Below are positions 36,117 through 58,789 of a DNA stretch of 64,000 nt, in pieces. The notes beneath the pieces were generated by a model, which saw only the letters and a list, made by a program, of their open reading frames with translations, was not told the origin of the DNA and did no database searches. The number at the start of each line of letters is the position of its first letter. Positions within the stretch are counted from its first letter, which is position 1. The stretch lies in assembly GCF_910596095.1 (NCBI RefSeq), contig NC_056539.1, positions 22,249,001 through 22,313,000 on the forward strand. The letters are read 5' to 3'. The translations under genes were made by a program, and so were the position numbers. Origin of the DNA: Thunnus maccoyii. Taxonomy: Eukaryota > Chordata > Actinopteri > Scombriformes > Scombridae.

Positions 36117-36436
36117 GTGACTACAAACAACACACTAGTGGTATCAGGGGAACTTTCTTGTGAAATAATGAAACTGCACTGGAAACACGGCAGCTCCTTG
36201 CAGCCGGTGATTCAGTACACGTATCTGTGCTGCACGCTGCCTTTCTGCACGTATCCTCGAACCTCCTACACTCAGCTGATGTGCAGCTCTATCGAGAAAC
36301 AGCTGGACGAGGCAGATTTACATCCTTACTCAGCTGTATCAGGACACAATGTTCGACTTGTAGATGAAGTTGTGCTTGGACGCTGCAGTTTAACATGTCC
36401 ATTGCTTTGGCCACGTTACAATAACAGCTGTTTCCT
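36117..36436 (+). CDS. Possible upstream exon of the unidentified + strand gene
   Basis: An open frame (ATG at 36117 or 36168) runs with coding-like base composition to GTTTCCT followed by a strong donor GTAAGT at 36437. It leaves in phase 2, which fits the entry phase of the exon at 40217. It contains SSIEKQLDEADLHPYSAV. No signal peptide or known motif is visible. Flanking DNA is repeat-rich, so it may instead be repeat-derived. Low confidence. Confidence 0.2.
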
Positions 36437-37129
36437 GTAAGTCGGATTAAATGTGTGATTATGATGCAGAGAGCTGCTCAACAGTGGACACAACTAGGAT
36501 GTAGAGACACCAGAAGATCTGAGTGTTTGTATAAAAATCAGCCTGATTTACATTTGTGATGGTGGTTATCACAAAATCTTTGAAACTGTATCTCGAGTCG
36601 GGATGTTATGAAACCAGTTATTTTACTGGCACTCCCAGCAGTTTATCTGATAATCAGTCATCACTTTAATGTGTTGATCAGTGCTGCAATATAAGATATG
36701 AGATAAGATTCTCAAGTTAAACTGTGTCTGATAAACAATAAATCCCAGAACATACATATTGCTAGTTAAATGAAATATTATTTACTGGGATCAGAGTCCA
36801 GTGTAATGGTGTGTTAAGGTGGGATCATCACCGAGACTCATATTCATGACTTTGTGACTTCATGTCACTTCAAGTTTTTCTTTTCAGTTTCAGTTTTTGT
36901 TTGTCTTTTCTCGTTTCAAAACACGACACTGAAGTGCAAATAATTATTTATCACCATTTTTGAAAAGGAAACATTGCAAAGTCCATTTTTGTGTCTCTCA
37001 CATATCATCTAGTAGCTCATTTTCACAATTTAAACCTCTTGAACAACAACCGCATTGCATGTTTTCCATGTTGAATTGACATTTCAAGGCAGTAAAAGTC
37101 TTCACCAGTCACACCAGGGTTTTGGGGGT

Positions 37130-37230
37130 GGGGGGGGGGTCTTTATTCAAATCGAGGGACTAAGGATAGAGGATTGTAAAGCCCCCTGTGTATATATATA
37201 TGAATAAAAACCGACTTGACTCGATTACCC
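37130..37230 (+). repeat. LINE/SINE tail-like fragment
   Basis: GTAAAGCCCCCTGTG, AATAAAAACCGACTTGACT at the end matches a second copy at 57035-57090 (AAGCCCCCTGTGATATTGGGCTGAA, AATAAAAATTGACTTGACTT). Confidence 0.6.
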
Positions 37231-37390
37231 CACTCTTGTGAGAGCCAGAGGGATCAGCAACATGAACAAATGAGACGAAAGCTGCAGAGTATCGGATATT
37301 AATTCAAAGTACAAACAACAGCACCAGCAATTGTTTCATTTTGTTTGGGGTCCATTGAGTTAGTGTTCATATAAAATAATATGGCCTAAA

Positions 37391-37760
37391 ACTGCTCTAA
37401 CCAAAACATTTTTTATTGAAAATGAATCAAACGACGATGTGTCGCTTGTAACGAACACAGAGAGAGTTTCCACCAGACTCTGTTTTCCCTTCAGCTCTAC
37501 AGAGTGTTTTAGTGTTTTCTGGCTCTTTCTTTTGGTTTTACAACCCGCAACTTTACTGTTTTGGTTCACTCTAACTTTTCTCATCAACCTTGTTTTCAGT
37601 AACAACAAGCAGCTGTTTTCAGTGAAAAAGCTCTGATAAACCAACTGAACGCTACCTGCCCACCATCAAACCACAGACAGACAAACTGGTTAATTTAACA
37701 CCTTAAGAGTCAGATGTCTTTAAAGGAGTTGGTGGAGACCAAAACAGAGCAAAAAGGAGT
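37391..37760 (-). repeat. Dispersed repeat family B, copy 1
   Basis: Shares blocks such as TTTTACAACCCGCAACTTTACTGTTTTGGTTCACTCT and GGAGACCAAAACA with copies near 42360-42720, 44530-44800 and 46690-46890. Non-coding; short open frames inside are not genes. Confidence 0.6.
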
Positions 37761-37995
37761 CAAAAATATGACTCCAAATGCAAAAGTAGCTTAATGTCTA
37801 CTATAATATACTAGAAATAAGCTGTTTCCTGTATGCAGTGATAATATGTAAGTAAGTTGTGTTTACAGATTGTTGAGCTGCCCACAAGAAGCCAAAAATC
37901 AATTCATGCAGATGTAAAGTGATGCTCGACCAAGACATCTGTCTTCAGCGACTTAAAAGGTCGATACAAAATGTTTGTAGTTTAGTTTGCTCTAC

Positions 37996-38355
37996 GGCTG
38001 CAACTAACCTTTATTTTCATTATTGATTAATCTGTGGATTACTTCTTAGATTAATCGATTAGTCTTTTGGTCTATGAACTGTCTTGAAAATGGTGAACAA
38101 TGTTGATCAGTGTTCCCCACAACCCAAGGTGACGTCTTCAAATGTCTTGTTTTGTCCCGACCAAAAGTTCACAACCCAAAGATTTCAGTTTACTGTCATA
38201 GAAGGAAATATTCACAATTGAAAAGTTGGAATCAGAGAATTTGGACATTTATTCTTAAAAAATGACAAAGCAATTAATTAGTTACCAAAACAGCTAGTGA
38301 TTAAATTTCTGTCGACCAACTAAATCAATTAATCAACTAATCGTTGCAGCTCTAG
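37996..38355 (+). repeat. Dispersed 'GCTGCAACTAA' repeat, full-length copy
   Basis: Begins CGGCTGCAACTAACC and ends ATCAACTAATCGTTGCAGCTCTAG, so its ends are inverted. The interior matches the copy at 26695-27022 in the opposite orientation. Confidence 0.8.
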
Positions 38356-39621
38356 TTTGTTACATCACCAAAAAAAAAAACATTTAAACAGTCACTTTTG
38401 TTTTAAAACTTCCCTTCACATACTTAAAATTTGACTTAATCATGCAAATTAGCTGCTTGAATTGTACGTGTGACTGAGGCGAAGTTCAAACGTAGATACT
38501 GATTTAAATAATCTTTCTGCATATTTGTTTGTCTTTTAAATGACAATGATAACATAAAAATAAACAAATAAATTAGCAAAAAGGTCTTTCACACATATAT
38601 TCCATCATCAGAGAGGCAGATGACACCGACTGACAGATACACTATCTTATAAAGTGATAAAATGGTCTCCAAACATCAGAATATAACTGTGTTTATCTGC
38701 AGATTACAATACAGAAGTACATCTCAACACATCACACATGCACTCTTGTCAGAAGTCAAGACAGTTTTCATCTTTTAACACATCCTGAAACATTCCTTGT
38801 TTGTCTATAAACCACAAGGACACTGTAACATGTCCCATCAGAACAGCACATGTACAGTACATGAGCTTCCACAGAGAGGCGGGTAGACTGTGTTTTTAGG
38901 CACCAGTGGGTTAGTGTGTGAAAGGTGAAAGTGTTGTCACGTGTCTGGTATGTTGCATCAGCCTCTCCGGACTCTGTTTGTGATCAGACATGCACAGCTG
39001 GAGGGCGACCTGACACACCGGGAAACCGAACCCAGAGTTAGAAAAACATCCAAAAGTGCTCCAACTGGATGAGGAATTATTTTTAACATATATTCTGATC
39101 TTTAACCTTGAGTATTGATGCTGTAATTATCAGTAACCCCAAATAACAAATACAAGGACTTGGCAGAAACAAATAAAACAAAACCATCGACAGAAAACCT
39201 AAAGTTAGAAATACAGTTTAATTTAAGGAGACATTACAGCAGAGATGTTTATAATGATTTATAATATTTATAAACGATGATGTTTCAACAAGGTGGTTTA
39301 GTTTTTAAATCTGAAATAATGCATTAATTTATCGCTAAAAACGGTTTCACTCAGAGGTGTTCACAAGACTTTATGTGGCTAAAAGCAGCTTCTGCTTGTC
39401 CGATGTGTTGTGTCCATCCACATAATCCCACATTACGAAGGCTAATCCCATTTTCTTTTTAGGATTTGTTTGTTTGTTCATGTTGATGCTGGTGCAGACA
39501 TGATTCAGAATTATTCATAGTAGTTTTCACAACTTTAATTTCTGGAAATGCAGTTCTAGTATGAAACTTGATTTGAGATCTTTACGCATACAACATGGTT
39601 TTTGAATTTGTAAAGTGATCT

Positions 39622-39868
39622 ACCACCAGCAGCCAGTTAGCATAGCTTAGCACAAAGACTGTGCTAAGCTGTGGAAACAGTTAGCCTGGCTCTGTGCAAA
39701 AGACAAAAAAGTCCACCTTTCAACACCTCTAAAGCAAACTAATTCATGTTATATCTCTGACCCAAAAACTTCCTGGACTGGTGCATAACCACCCGCAAAG
39801 CCAGGCTAGCTATTTCCCCCTGTTTCAAGTCTTTATGCTAAGCTAAGCTAACTGGATGTTGGTGGTAG
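39622..39868. repeat. Foldback repeat ('TTAGCATAGCTTAGC' type)
   Basis: CCACCAGCAGCCAGTTAGCATAGCTTAGCACAAAGAC at the left pairs with CTTTATGCTAAGCTAAGCTAACTGGATGTTGGTGG at the right. Sequence to about 39960 (AAACTATTCTTTTAA) continues a repeat that I remember as very common in percomorph fish. Confidence 0.75.
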
Positions 39869-40216
39869 CTTTATATTTAACGTTAAGACACAAGAGTGGT
39901 ATCAACTGGCTGTTAAAATAAGTTTATTTCCAAATTATTCAAACTATTCTTTTAAACAACTTTAATTGTGCATTGTTTTTCAGAATTTAAACATTTAATA
40001 TAGCGTACATAAAAATAGTTGGACATTTTCGTTTATCTGAATCTCATCAAATGTTTGTCTAATTCAGTGTTATTAAAGTGTTTTTACATGTTTTCTTAGA
40101 TTTTAACTGAAGGAGACAATTAACCAATAATATTTTATAAATGTTCATTAATTTTACTTTGAGCAGATGTACTTGTATCATTTGTTTTAAACTGTGATTC
40201 TACTTTTTTTTGTAAG

Positions 40217-50497
<10,281 letters not shown>

Positions 50498-52550
50498 AAT
50501 GGGGTTGAAAGCTCAGGAAACAGCTAGTAAGTGGACCTTGACTATTTACCCTCAAAACACTGCAAACAAGAGGCAAAAAGTAGAAAAATACTTTAAAATA
50601 TGATATTTTTCTCCAAAAAAGAAGAAAAAATAGCAAAATGGACATTTTTAAAACAGTTCTGCACTTGCATGTTGCTTTTATTGAGATTTTCATCTCAATA
50701 AATGCTGATATCATTTCTGTTTAATAAGATAGAAGAAATCAACTGAATATAATCCCTATTAATCACATTTAAAAGTAAAGAGCTTCAGCCAGAGTCAGTG
50801 GAAACTAAATAAAAATGTCCCTGTTTCTCTGCTGGTTTATGTTGTTTCCCAGAGCAACAGATACAAACCAGATGCTGAACAGTCAGACCTCACAGCAGCA
50901 GTTATTGTTTATAGGTCAGATCTAGATGAGGAAAGTGGCATTTTCTAATGTTTGTGATATTTGAACAAATGTATGTAAACAACCTCAAAACTGATGTGAA
51001 AAAAGTTGAATGGGGGAGAAAGAGAGACAAACAAAACTGAAACTTAACTATCGGGCACCTTGAAAGTAGACAATGTATTTACATGCACAGTCAGGCCCAG
51101 TAATAACAGCATACTACATGAAATTTCAACCTTGATTACACTGAAAGGCAACATTACAGAAAATTTCATGCCTGCAACATTTGTGTTCACACCTCTAGAC
51201 TAGATACATAAAAACGTGTGATTATGATTAGATAAGTGGGTTATTTTCACTTGTTTTCCATTGATAACAAACTGAATGATGACATCGTGACTGCTGAATT
51301 CAAGTGATGAACTTTGTGTGTGAATCCTGACTGTTTCTTGTAAATATATTTATTTAAGTAAAATGATTCAAGCAAAAAAATCCAATAATTTGCAGTTTTC
51401 ATTATTTTGGTTTCAAATCTCTTATTATATGTTCCTGTAATATTTCTAGGACTTATAATAGTTACTAAGTAGTACCTACTATAAGTCCTGGTAGTAAGTA
51501 TTAGTAGTACTTACTGTGTATTTAACTCCTGTGGTTGTAATAGAGAAACAGAAACTTGTAATTTCTACTTTTTAAAGTTCTATTTGGTTTTTACTTTGTC
51601 TATTTGGGCTTTTTATGGACCTATAATTGCTTGTTCTAGTAAGTTACAGTTCTCATTAGTTTGGTTTCAAACATGTTATTACCCTGTTAGTTTTGAAATA
51701 AACAATACTGTTAATTACTTTATTAAAACCATTTCCACAGAGGTTGATGTGTGCTGCGTCAATAAAATGAAACAGTGGTTTATATTTTGGTCTCAGTAAC
51801 AAAGCTCCTCCGACAACCTTCAACCTGAAAGACAACAGCGCCCTCAGCTGCTGGATGACAGAGAATGCAGTTTGTGAGGCTGTAAACCAGTGGTGGGCAA
51901 ATAGTTTACATAAAAACTCTGACATACTTCTTCACAAATCTACTGTAGATAACAAGATAAACACAAGGCCCTTACATGAGGAGAGCCATTAAAACTATAG
52001 TTGTAACATGCTGTATACTATATACTATAGTTGTAACAGTGAAGTGCTGACATCTAATAAACCAACCAGAAATTAAAGTTTATGTAATCCAACAACTTCA
52101 GCCTGTGTGACCATAAGAGATTTGTTCTTCACGAACACAATGGGTTGGCAGTCGAACAAAAATGTGTAGGTGTATTGATGGCATTTTTTCTTTCTCAGGT
52201 ACAGTTCTTAACAGTGTTATAAATCTATTTTATTTTTAAATGAATCAAAAGAAATAAACAAATCACATAGGCCTGTGTTTCCACTGCATCGGTTAATGGC
52301 CCCGCAATAAAAAAATCCTTTAAAAACTCGCTCATGGTTGAACCTAATCACTGACCCTGCTGTAAACTTAGTCTCTTTCTATATCAACAGATAGAGCTTT
52401 GTCTCTGCTGGCCTGGACTAACAGACCGCAAAACATCTATAAAAACAGGAGAGACGTTGCTTGTCTCTGATATGAGCAGACTACTGGCGTAATCAAATTT
52501 ATATTACATGTTCAGACTCTCAGACACTCTGTAGTGAAAAACAGAAGAAA
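50498..52550. other. Non-coding stretch after the unidentified gene
   Basis: AT-rich, with a short inverted motif at 51449-51505 (GGACTTATAATAGTTACTAAGTAGTACCTACTATAAGTCC). No poly(A) signal stands out close to the stop; AATAAA at 50698-50703 is a candidate. No gene supported. Confidence 0.5.
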
Positions 52551-52553
52551 ACG

Positions 52554-52632
52554 TAATATAGTATAATATAATATAATATAATATAATATAATATAATATA
52601 ATATAATATAATATAATATAATATAATATAAT
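52554..52632. repeat. (ATAAT)n pentanucleotide microsatellite
   Basis: About 15 near-perfect tandem units of a 5-bp TATAA/ATAAT motif. Confidence 0.95.
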
Positions 52633-52654
52633 GAGGCATCTTGTCACTTTGGCG

Positions 52655-52810
52655 CCATCTGACCAAATTGGTGAACATGCCCCGCCCCTCTCTCTGTCGT
52701 CACCACGCAGTTGCTCGGATCTCCATCCTGATTGGAGTATTCAGCTGTCTGTCACTGACTCCGTCAGGCTCTGATTAGCGGCAAACTCAAGAAAGCTGCG
52801 TTAAACGCAA
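52655..52810. promoter_or_regulatory. Promoter-like GC-richer patch
   Basis: CCCCGCCCCT (a GC box, about 52679), CCTGATTGGAG (CCAAT in reverse, about 52729), CGTCACCACGC and several CpGs stand out in AT-rich DNA. No open frame or donor is clearly attached, so it may be a weak promoter, an enhancer or repeat remains. Confidence 0.25.
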
Positions 52811-53882
52811 CAGTTGTCCAGAATATCACCGGAAAAGATATTAGTCTACCTTCAAAATAAGCGCAAAATGTATGCATTTAAAGCTAAGCTAACATGTAGC
52901 CTGAGAGTGTATTTAAACAGAAATGATGCTCATACAGCTTTACAATTGCCCGTGAAATAGCATAAAATAGTCTGTAAGAATAGTTATAGTGCTGGTCCAT
53001 GCCACAAATGCACGTGAAGTGAAAGGACCATGCATGTTTTAGTCAAGTTATGTCATGTCAGATTTACTTCACATTACTGCTAACTGTTTTTCAAAGTTTT
53101 CTGTTGATATGTGGATTTTCAATTTTTTGTTTTCCTTCCTAACAGGCAACTGTTTGTCACTAAAGTGTAAAACAAACTTGCACAGATTTGAATAACATCT
53201 GTTTTCTTGACACGGTTGCAGAATGTTTTCTGGTGATACAACATAATGTCAAATCTCTGCATGGGGATTTTCCATGTTGTAGTGAAAAACAAGACAAGGT
53301 AGGAGAATTATATTTAAAAATAATCTCTATATTATCTTTGGAAATGGAAAAGAAGCCATGATATGCGTAGTGTATGGGCTGGTGTGGTATTTTAAAGTAT
53401 AAAACAGTCTATTTAAGTAAAACAACCAATGTATGTATGTAAACTGTAAAATATAGGACTTAAAATACTTTCAACATTAGCTTTTAATAAGAAGCATACA
53501 GCAAAATTAGGTTGAGAGGACAACATCACTGATCTAAGTTCTGTTAGTTAAATAAAAGATGTGCCGTTAAAGACAGATTCATGCCTTCTCGACTTTTTAA
53601 GGCCAAAAGAAACACAACCAGCCAGTTTTGTTTTTTTTTTCAACATTTGACTGTCATACAATAAAGTTAAATAGCAAACAAATACAACCTATTAGTCAGA
53701 GCAACATTAGAAAAAATAAAACTAAGAATAAAAGAGTATGTGATGAAGTCATTGTGAGTATTTTCTCCACAATGAGCATCTAACATAAGCACTGAACATT
53801 ATAACCCTGTGATACAACTACACAGCCATGCTATTTTAATTTTCTACCAATTAGCTTGAGACCATTTCTGGATACTATAATC

Positions 53883-54125
53883 CAGTGGTTCTCAAAGTTT
53901 TTCATGTCAAGGACCCCTAAACTGACACAAATTAGACCACAGACCCCCATCTGATAAGATTTTTGCTTTTAGATGTTTTATTACAGAAAGTGTATGAAAC
54001 CCATGACCTAAATAGTCATACATTCAATCATTGTGTTATTTATGGATGGAATTATAGGGAAAATAAATGATTCTCCTTTTTGCTGGGGACCCCCTCAAGG
54101 ACCCCTGGGCGTTACCGGACCACTG
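53883..54125. mobile_element. hAT-type non-autonomous element with target-site duplication
   Basis: The element starts CAGTGGTTCTCAAAG and ends CGGACCACTG, and is flanked by CTATAATC (53875-53882) and CTATAATG (54126-54133), a 7 of 8 match. An 8-bp duplication and CAGTGGTTCTCAAA termini are typical of hAT elements. No coding capacity. Confidence 0.85.
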
Positions 54126-54513
54126 CTATAATGAAAACAATTACACTAACAAAGCCAGTTAACGCTGATGAACTATCAAACAACAAGAATAGATAACAAC
54201 AATAAAAGTAACAGATAAATCCATTCAAAGATCCAAAGAAAACTTCTGGAGAAAACTGACTAGTGATTATTAGACTTAACACATATTACATGTATGGAAA
54301 ATTGCTGATAGAAATCAGAAATCAATCAAAACTGAACGCAATTGGTGACATTTACAGTTTTCTCACAAACAAAATACACCAGCGCAATAAAGTTATATTT
54401 TGAAAGCCACAAACCGGAAATGGCTTTTTACATTTTTTGAAACTTGACGTCACTGCTGAGTTTTTTTTATTTTTTTTTCTCCTCCCAAACTTTTCTTACC
54501 TTCTCCGAAAGTC

Positions 54514-54554
54514 ATGACAAGTTCCAGTGTGACTGGACGGAAAGAAGCCAGGAG
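54514..54554 (+). CDS. Candidate first coding exon of an unidentified downstream gene
   Basis: The ATG at 54514 (GTCATGA context) opens 13 codons and two bases (MTSSSVTGRKEAR) before a donor GGAG/GTAAGA at 54555. It is preceded by a T/C-rich tract and slightly CpG-richer DNA. No second exon was found in the remaining 9.4 kb, and the peptide is too short to identify. It would be a gene with a long first intron, or chance. Confidence 0.2.
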
Positions 54555-54559
54555 GTAAG

Positions 54560-56900
54560 AAACTGCCCGAGGGATCGATCAACTCACATCACACATTGAT
54601 ACGCATTGATTAGCTGAATGATTATTGCCTGACTTTCTGAACAAACAACAAAACGATTTGTGGTCCGTGTGTTTTAGTTCACAGTGGCTTTTAAATATTA
54701 GAGTAAATTATTGATCACAGCTGATGTTACAGTCTCTGCAGCGTGCAGCAGGAAAGACTTGTCGTTGTTGGCTTCAGTAAATCTGTGTTGTTGGTCTTTT
54801 TCATAATTTTACTGTGCTTTAAACTCTTACTATTGTTACCATAATCTTAAAATAATAATGATAATCCTGATAATAATCTCAGCATAGTTTTAAGTTATAA
54901 AGTCATTGGAATTTTACTTTGTCTATGTAGGCTTCTTATAAACTTACATAACTGCTAATACTGGTTATTTATGCATTTTTAGGGGTTTTCTCAATTATAT
55001 TTGACATATTAAATAATTTTCTTGGATCCTGTAAGTCCCTTAAAATATTAAGGCCCCTCCACCCCCCACCCCACCTCTACTTTTGCCTAAAAGTCCTTTT
55101 TGATACTTTAATCCAACTTGATTGTATACAAAGTGGTGTTTTGGTCTATAATAGTGTGACTGTTTGTGATTTATAATCTTAGATATTGATCTTAACAGTA
55201 GATAAAGACAGAGTATGTGCTTTTGTGATCATGTTTTTGCTGTTGTTGCTGCTCGACTCTGGAACAACATCTCATAAAATCAGTGCATATCTTTAAAAAG
55301 CTGTTTTGTTTTTTTTAAGTGGATTTTATTGGCTTTTTCTTGATTTTTTTTTTTTTATTTAGTGAGTTGTACACTTTATTCAGCTCAATCTGTCTCCTTA
55401 ATCTCTTTCGTCTTATTCTTCCTGTAAAGCATTTTGTAACCAGTTTTTTTATGAATGCAGTTTGTTTGCTTGCTAGTAGTATGTAGAGCAGATTTACAAG
55501 AAATATCTTTCTCAGATACTTTGATCTCCTGTTTGTTATTACACTGAGATGATGTACTGACTGTACATCATCTCAGCCTCACTAGTTTACCAGAGCAGAC
55601 TTTATAATCTGTTAGATGTTCAGATGTTCAGTGAGTCACATCAAGGCCAGCCTCAGCTGGTGCCTCTGCTGGTGGTCGTCATGTTTCATCTGACGGACCA
55701 CGACCTGCACCAAAGATCACATCCAGATATCTCATAAGCTGCAGAGAAGTTTGACAGCAGAAAAAATATAAAGTGAGGCCATGATGGGTGGGATTAGAGG
55801 ACGTGGAGCTCCTAACCCTTTCAAGACTAAAAGCAAAAGGCCTCATCTGATTTAAAATGGGAAATGCAGGAAATCACTACCCTCAGCGGTGAATCCTGGG
55901 ATACATTTAACACGACGGATTGATAGGTTTTGACAGTGTTGGAGGATCTGATGGCTGCTTGTTGCTTGTGCTTCTGGAAGTGCAGTAGCTGATTTAAAAA
56001 TAGCAGGCTAATAAAAGGTAATCTCGTCGTCTATGAGAAAGGACACTGTAGTAAAAACTACAACAGGAAGAGACTCTCAGTACACTCCAAAGTATTGAAT
56101 TTATTGTGTTTGCACCAGCCAGTATCCCAACGAATTATGTTCATATTAGACACATTTCCAGCTCTGGATTTACGTCCAGTGCTAACACAGGAAGTGATGT
56201 GTGCCTTTTTATAATCCATCTGGTTACAATCCAACATTTTTTTGTTTCTTAAACTGTAACTGGGATCTTTCCCTAACCTTACTCAAGTGTTTCCTCACCT
56301 AAAACATGCCTTCACCATAGTTCGATTTCTGTAACCACAATCTTTTCCCAAACCTTACTTTGCAATGGTGGCATTGAACGTGAAGAAAATGTCATTGAAT
56401 GTCATCTTTGGTTTTGCAGAATCGTCCAATATCAACAGTCTTTTTGGCAAAAGCCGTGTTTGATGCCTACAGGATTGCATACTACTGCTTTTTGTCTCTC
56501 GTTGGCGTTATCAGACTGCGATCACAAACTGTGCAGGTGGTTTGCACCCAAGTATGAAGCAGCTGGGATGAGGGTCAGCAACTCCAAGTATGGGGCTGCA
56601 GTACCTTGAGTGACAGTAAGAGTTGGTTTGAGCTCTATCAGAATCAGTTAGTACAATATGTTGTCCGACTATGTTGGAAATCAAGTGTTTACAGGTGTTC
56701 TGAACGGCTAATGTGAAGGTGGAGAGAGAAGTCATTATAGAGAGTTTGGAAGACTTGATATCGTTTAAATACTTTGATAACGGCACATTTTTGAGATAGT
56801 CTCTTCTGGAAGGCATTCATGGTGTAGCACTTGATTATTCACATCAAAAGTAAATGTAATAGTTGTGTCAAGAATGAAAAAGAGAGAGCTAGAGAAGTTC
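54560..56900. other. Non-coding region
   Basis: AT-rich, with T tracts near 55300-55360 and a short palindrome ACTGAGATGATGTACTGACTGTACATCATCTCAG at 55543-55576. No exon pair or RNA gene can be supported. Confidence 0.5.
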
Positions 56901-56909
56901 AAACCCTGG

Positions 56910-57090
56910 TTCTTGCTATGCTGCTCCTCCTGATGTTTCTTCCTGTTTTTTTCCCTGTGAAAGTTTTTTTTAAGGGAGTTTCTCCTTATTTGAATCGACG
57001 GTCTGAGGATTGAAGATGTTGCACTGCTGTAGAGATTATAAAGCCCCCTGTGATATTGGGCTGAACAAATAAAAATTGACTTGACTTGGC
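56910..57090 (+). repeat. LINE/SINE tail-like fragment
   Basis: TTCCTGTTTTTTTCCCTGTGAAAGTTTTTTTTAAGGGAGTTTCTCCTTATTTGAATCG, then AAGCCCCCTGTGATATTGGGCTGAACAAATAAAAATTGACTTGACTT: a typical fish retrotransposon tail shared in part with 37130-37230. Confidence 0.65.
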
Positions 57091-57099
57091 TTCTTACCT

Positions 57100-57590
57100 C
57101 CGCACAGCTGGCCAATCATGGCTAAAGTTGGTGAGAATGTCGGATCGTTGGTTTTTGGAAAGTTACAGAAATGGTCGTACACTACCCCCCCTCCATCTGA
57201 TGTCAGAAAAGTGTGGGAGGAGGGGGTGTCCGAAGCCATCCAACCATCTGAGAAGCAATTCTGACAGAGTTTACTGGCCCCTTTCAAATGGGAAAATAAG
57301 ATGGACAGGTGGATTGGTGCGGCACCGACAGTGAAGCCGGCGTTGTACCTGACTGTTTTGGTGAAAGTTTCTATTTGCCAGTTTATCAACGCTCCAACCC
57401 TTCAGCTGTGGTGATGAAGTCTGAATGGTGACTCAAACAATTACTCACAGCTGAAATTAGTTTTCTTTTCGGGGTGACTGGACTCACCCTTATGGAAGTG
57501 TGATGAGCTCAGAGTAGAAAAACTGCTTGCTCCTTTTGTGTTGTGGGGTTTGTGCATCTGGATTTGGGTGTAGCCCTCATATTCTTTTGG
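57100..57590 (+). repeat. Degraded non-LTR retrotransposon-like remnant
   Basis: 57455-57540 (GGGGTGACTGGACTCACCCTTA, GTGATGAGCTCAGAGTAGAAAAACTGCTTGCTCCTTTTG, GTGCATCTGG) keeps the order of blocks remembered from the reverse-transcriptase end of a common fish LINE, with many substitutions. No long frame survives. Confidence 0.45.
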
Positions 57591-58349
57591 GAGTAACTAT
57601 GGGGGGAAAAAAGAGAAAATTAAATGACTGATTTGGGGAATAACCATTGGAAGAATGCGGAATCTTGTTGAACTTCTTGTTCAAAAGAAACAGAAATAAA
57701 ATCATGATTTTACATTTCCAGAACCTCGTTCTGGAATTGTCTTTTAAAGTGTTAAGCTTGCAACAACTTTCTGGAGCTTTCTCAAGGGAAACTGTCTTTC
57801 TGCAACTGTACCCTGGGGTTTGACTTACTGCCGTCACCTCAAAAATAGATGCTCTATAAGTTCAGTTAGGGGCGCCAGGAGGTCAGTGTAACACTAAGAT
57901 ACTCTGGACGTTTCCTCTCTGGCACTACTGAGAGGAATATATACGTGCTGTTAGTTTTTCTTTCATACAAACTCCCTTCTTATGTTATGAGTTTGCCCTG
58001 TTTATGACTTGGAGCAGATGGTGGATGGCTTATTATATTTAAATTGAATTAAATTCGGGTCTGTGTGCTCATGCAGAGTCCTGCTGCTTGATAAAATACA
58101 TGCCGTCGTTTTCCATTTTTAGCTGCATTACGAGTGGTTTTAATTTTAGCACCTCAAGATTGTCAGTTCCTCAACGCACTGTGGTGACATGGGGAAGTGA
58201 GCAAAGAGAAAGCTGGACTCAACAGCATTAGGATAAAAAATAAAAATAGCATGCCTTGACTTGCTGAAAGAAGCTTCATATTGAGCTTCAGTCGCTGCAG
58301 TCTGCACAGGACTTGGACAACATGGGTTTAGGGAGGGCAAGGTTTTGGT

Positions 58350-58700
58350 CCCGACTGAAATATCTCAACAACTATTGGATAGACATTCATGGTTTCCAGA
58401 GGATAAATCCTACTGACTTTGGTGATCCCCTTATCTTTCCTCTAGCACCACCATGAGGTTGACATTCCTGGTTTTTATTGAAATGTCTCAACATCTATCG
58501 GATGGATCGCCATGAAATTTGGTAAAGACATTAAACTCTCAATATGAATGTAGGGTGTTAGCATATGTTAGCATGCTAACACACTAAAGTAAGATGGTGA
58601 ACATGGTAAATATCATCCCTGCTTAGCATCAGCATGTTAGCATTGTCATTGTGAACATGTTAGCATTTAGCTTAGCACAACCTCACAGAGCTACTATTAC
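58350..58700 (+). repeat. Dispersed repeat family C, copy 2
   Basis: AAATATCTCAACAACTATTGGATAGACATTCATGGTTTCCAGAGGATAAATCC, CTACTGACTTTGGTGATCCCC, GGATGGATCGCCATGAAATTTGGTA, TTAGCATGCTAACACACTAAAGTAAGATGGTGAACATGG: a clearer copy of the family at 41780-42235. Confidence 0.8.
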
Positions 58701-58789
58701 TTAATCTCATTCACAGTTTTCCTCCAGTAAATTTTATGCAGCGTTCATGTCATATCTGAGCTATCATAATTTCAAGATTCCCTTGCCAA

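Noticed and set aside
38870..39010. A - strand terminal-exon-like stretch (VALQLCMSDHKQSPERLMQH then stop)
   Set aside because: Only one acceptor and about 33 codons, with no partner exon or conserved motif found; kept as a note only.
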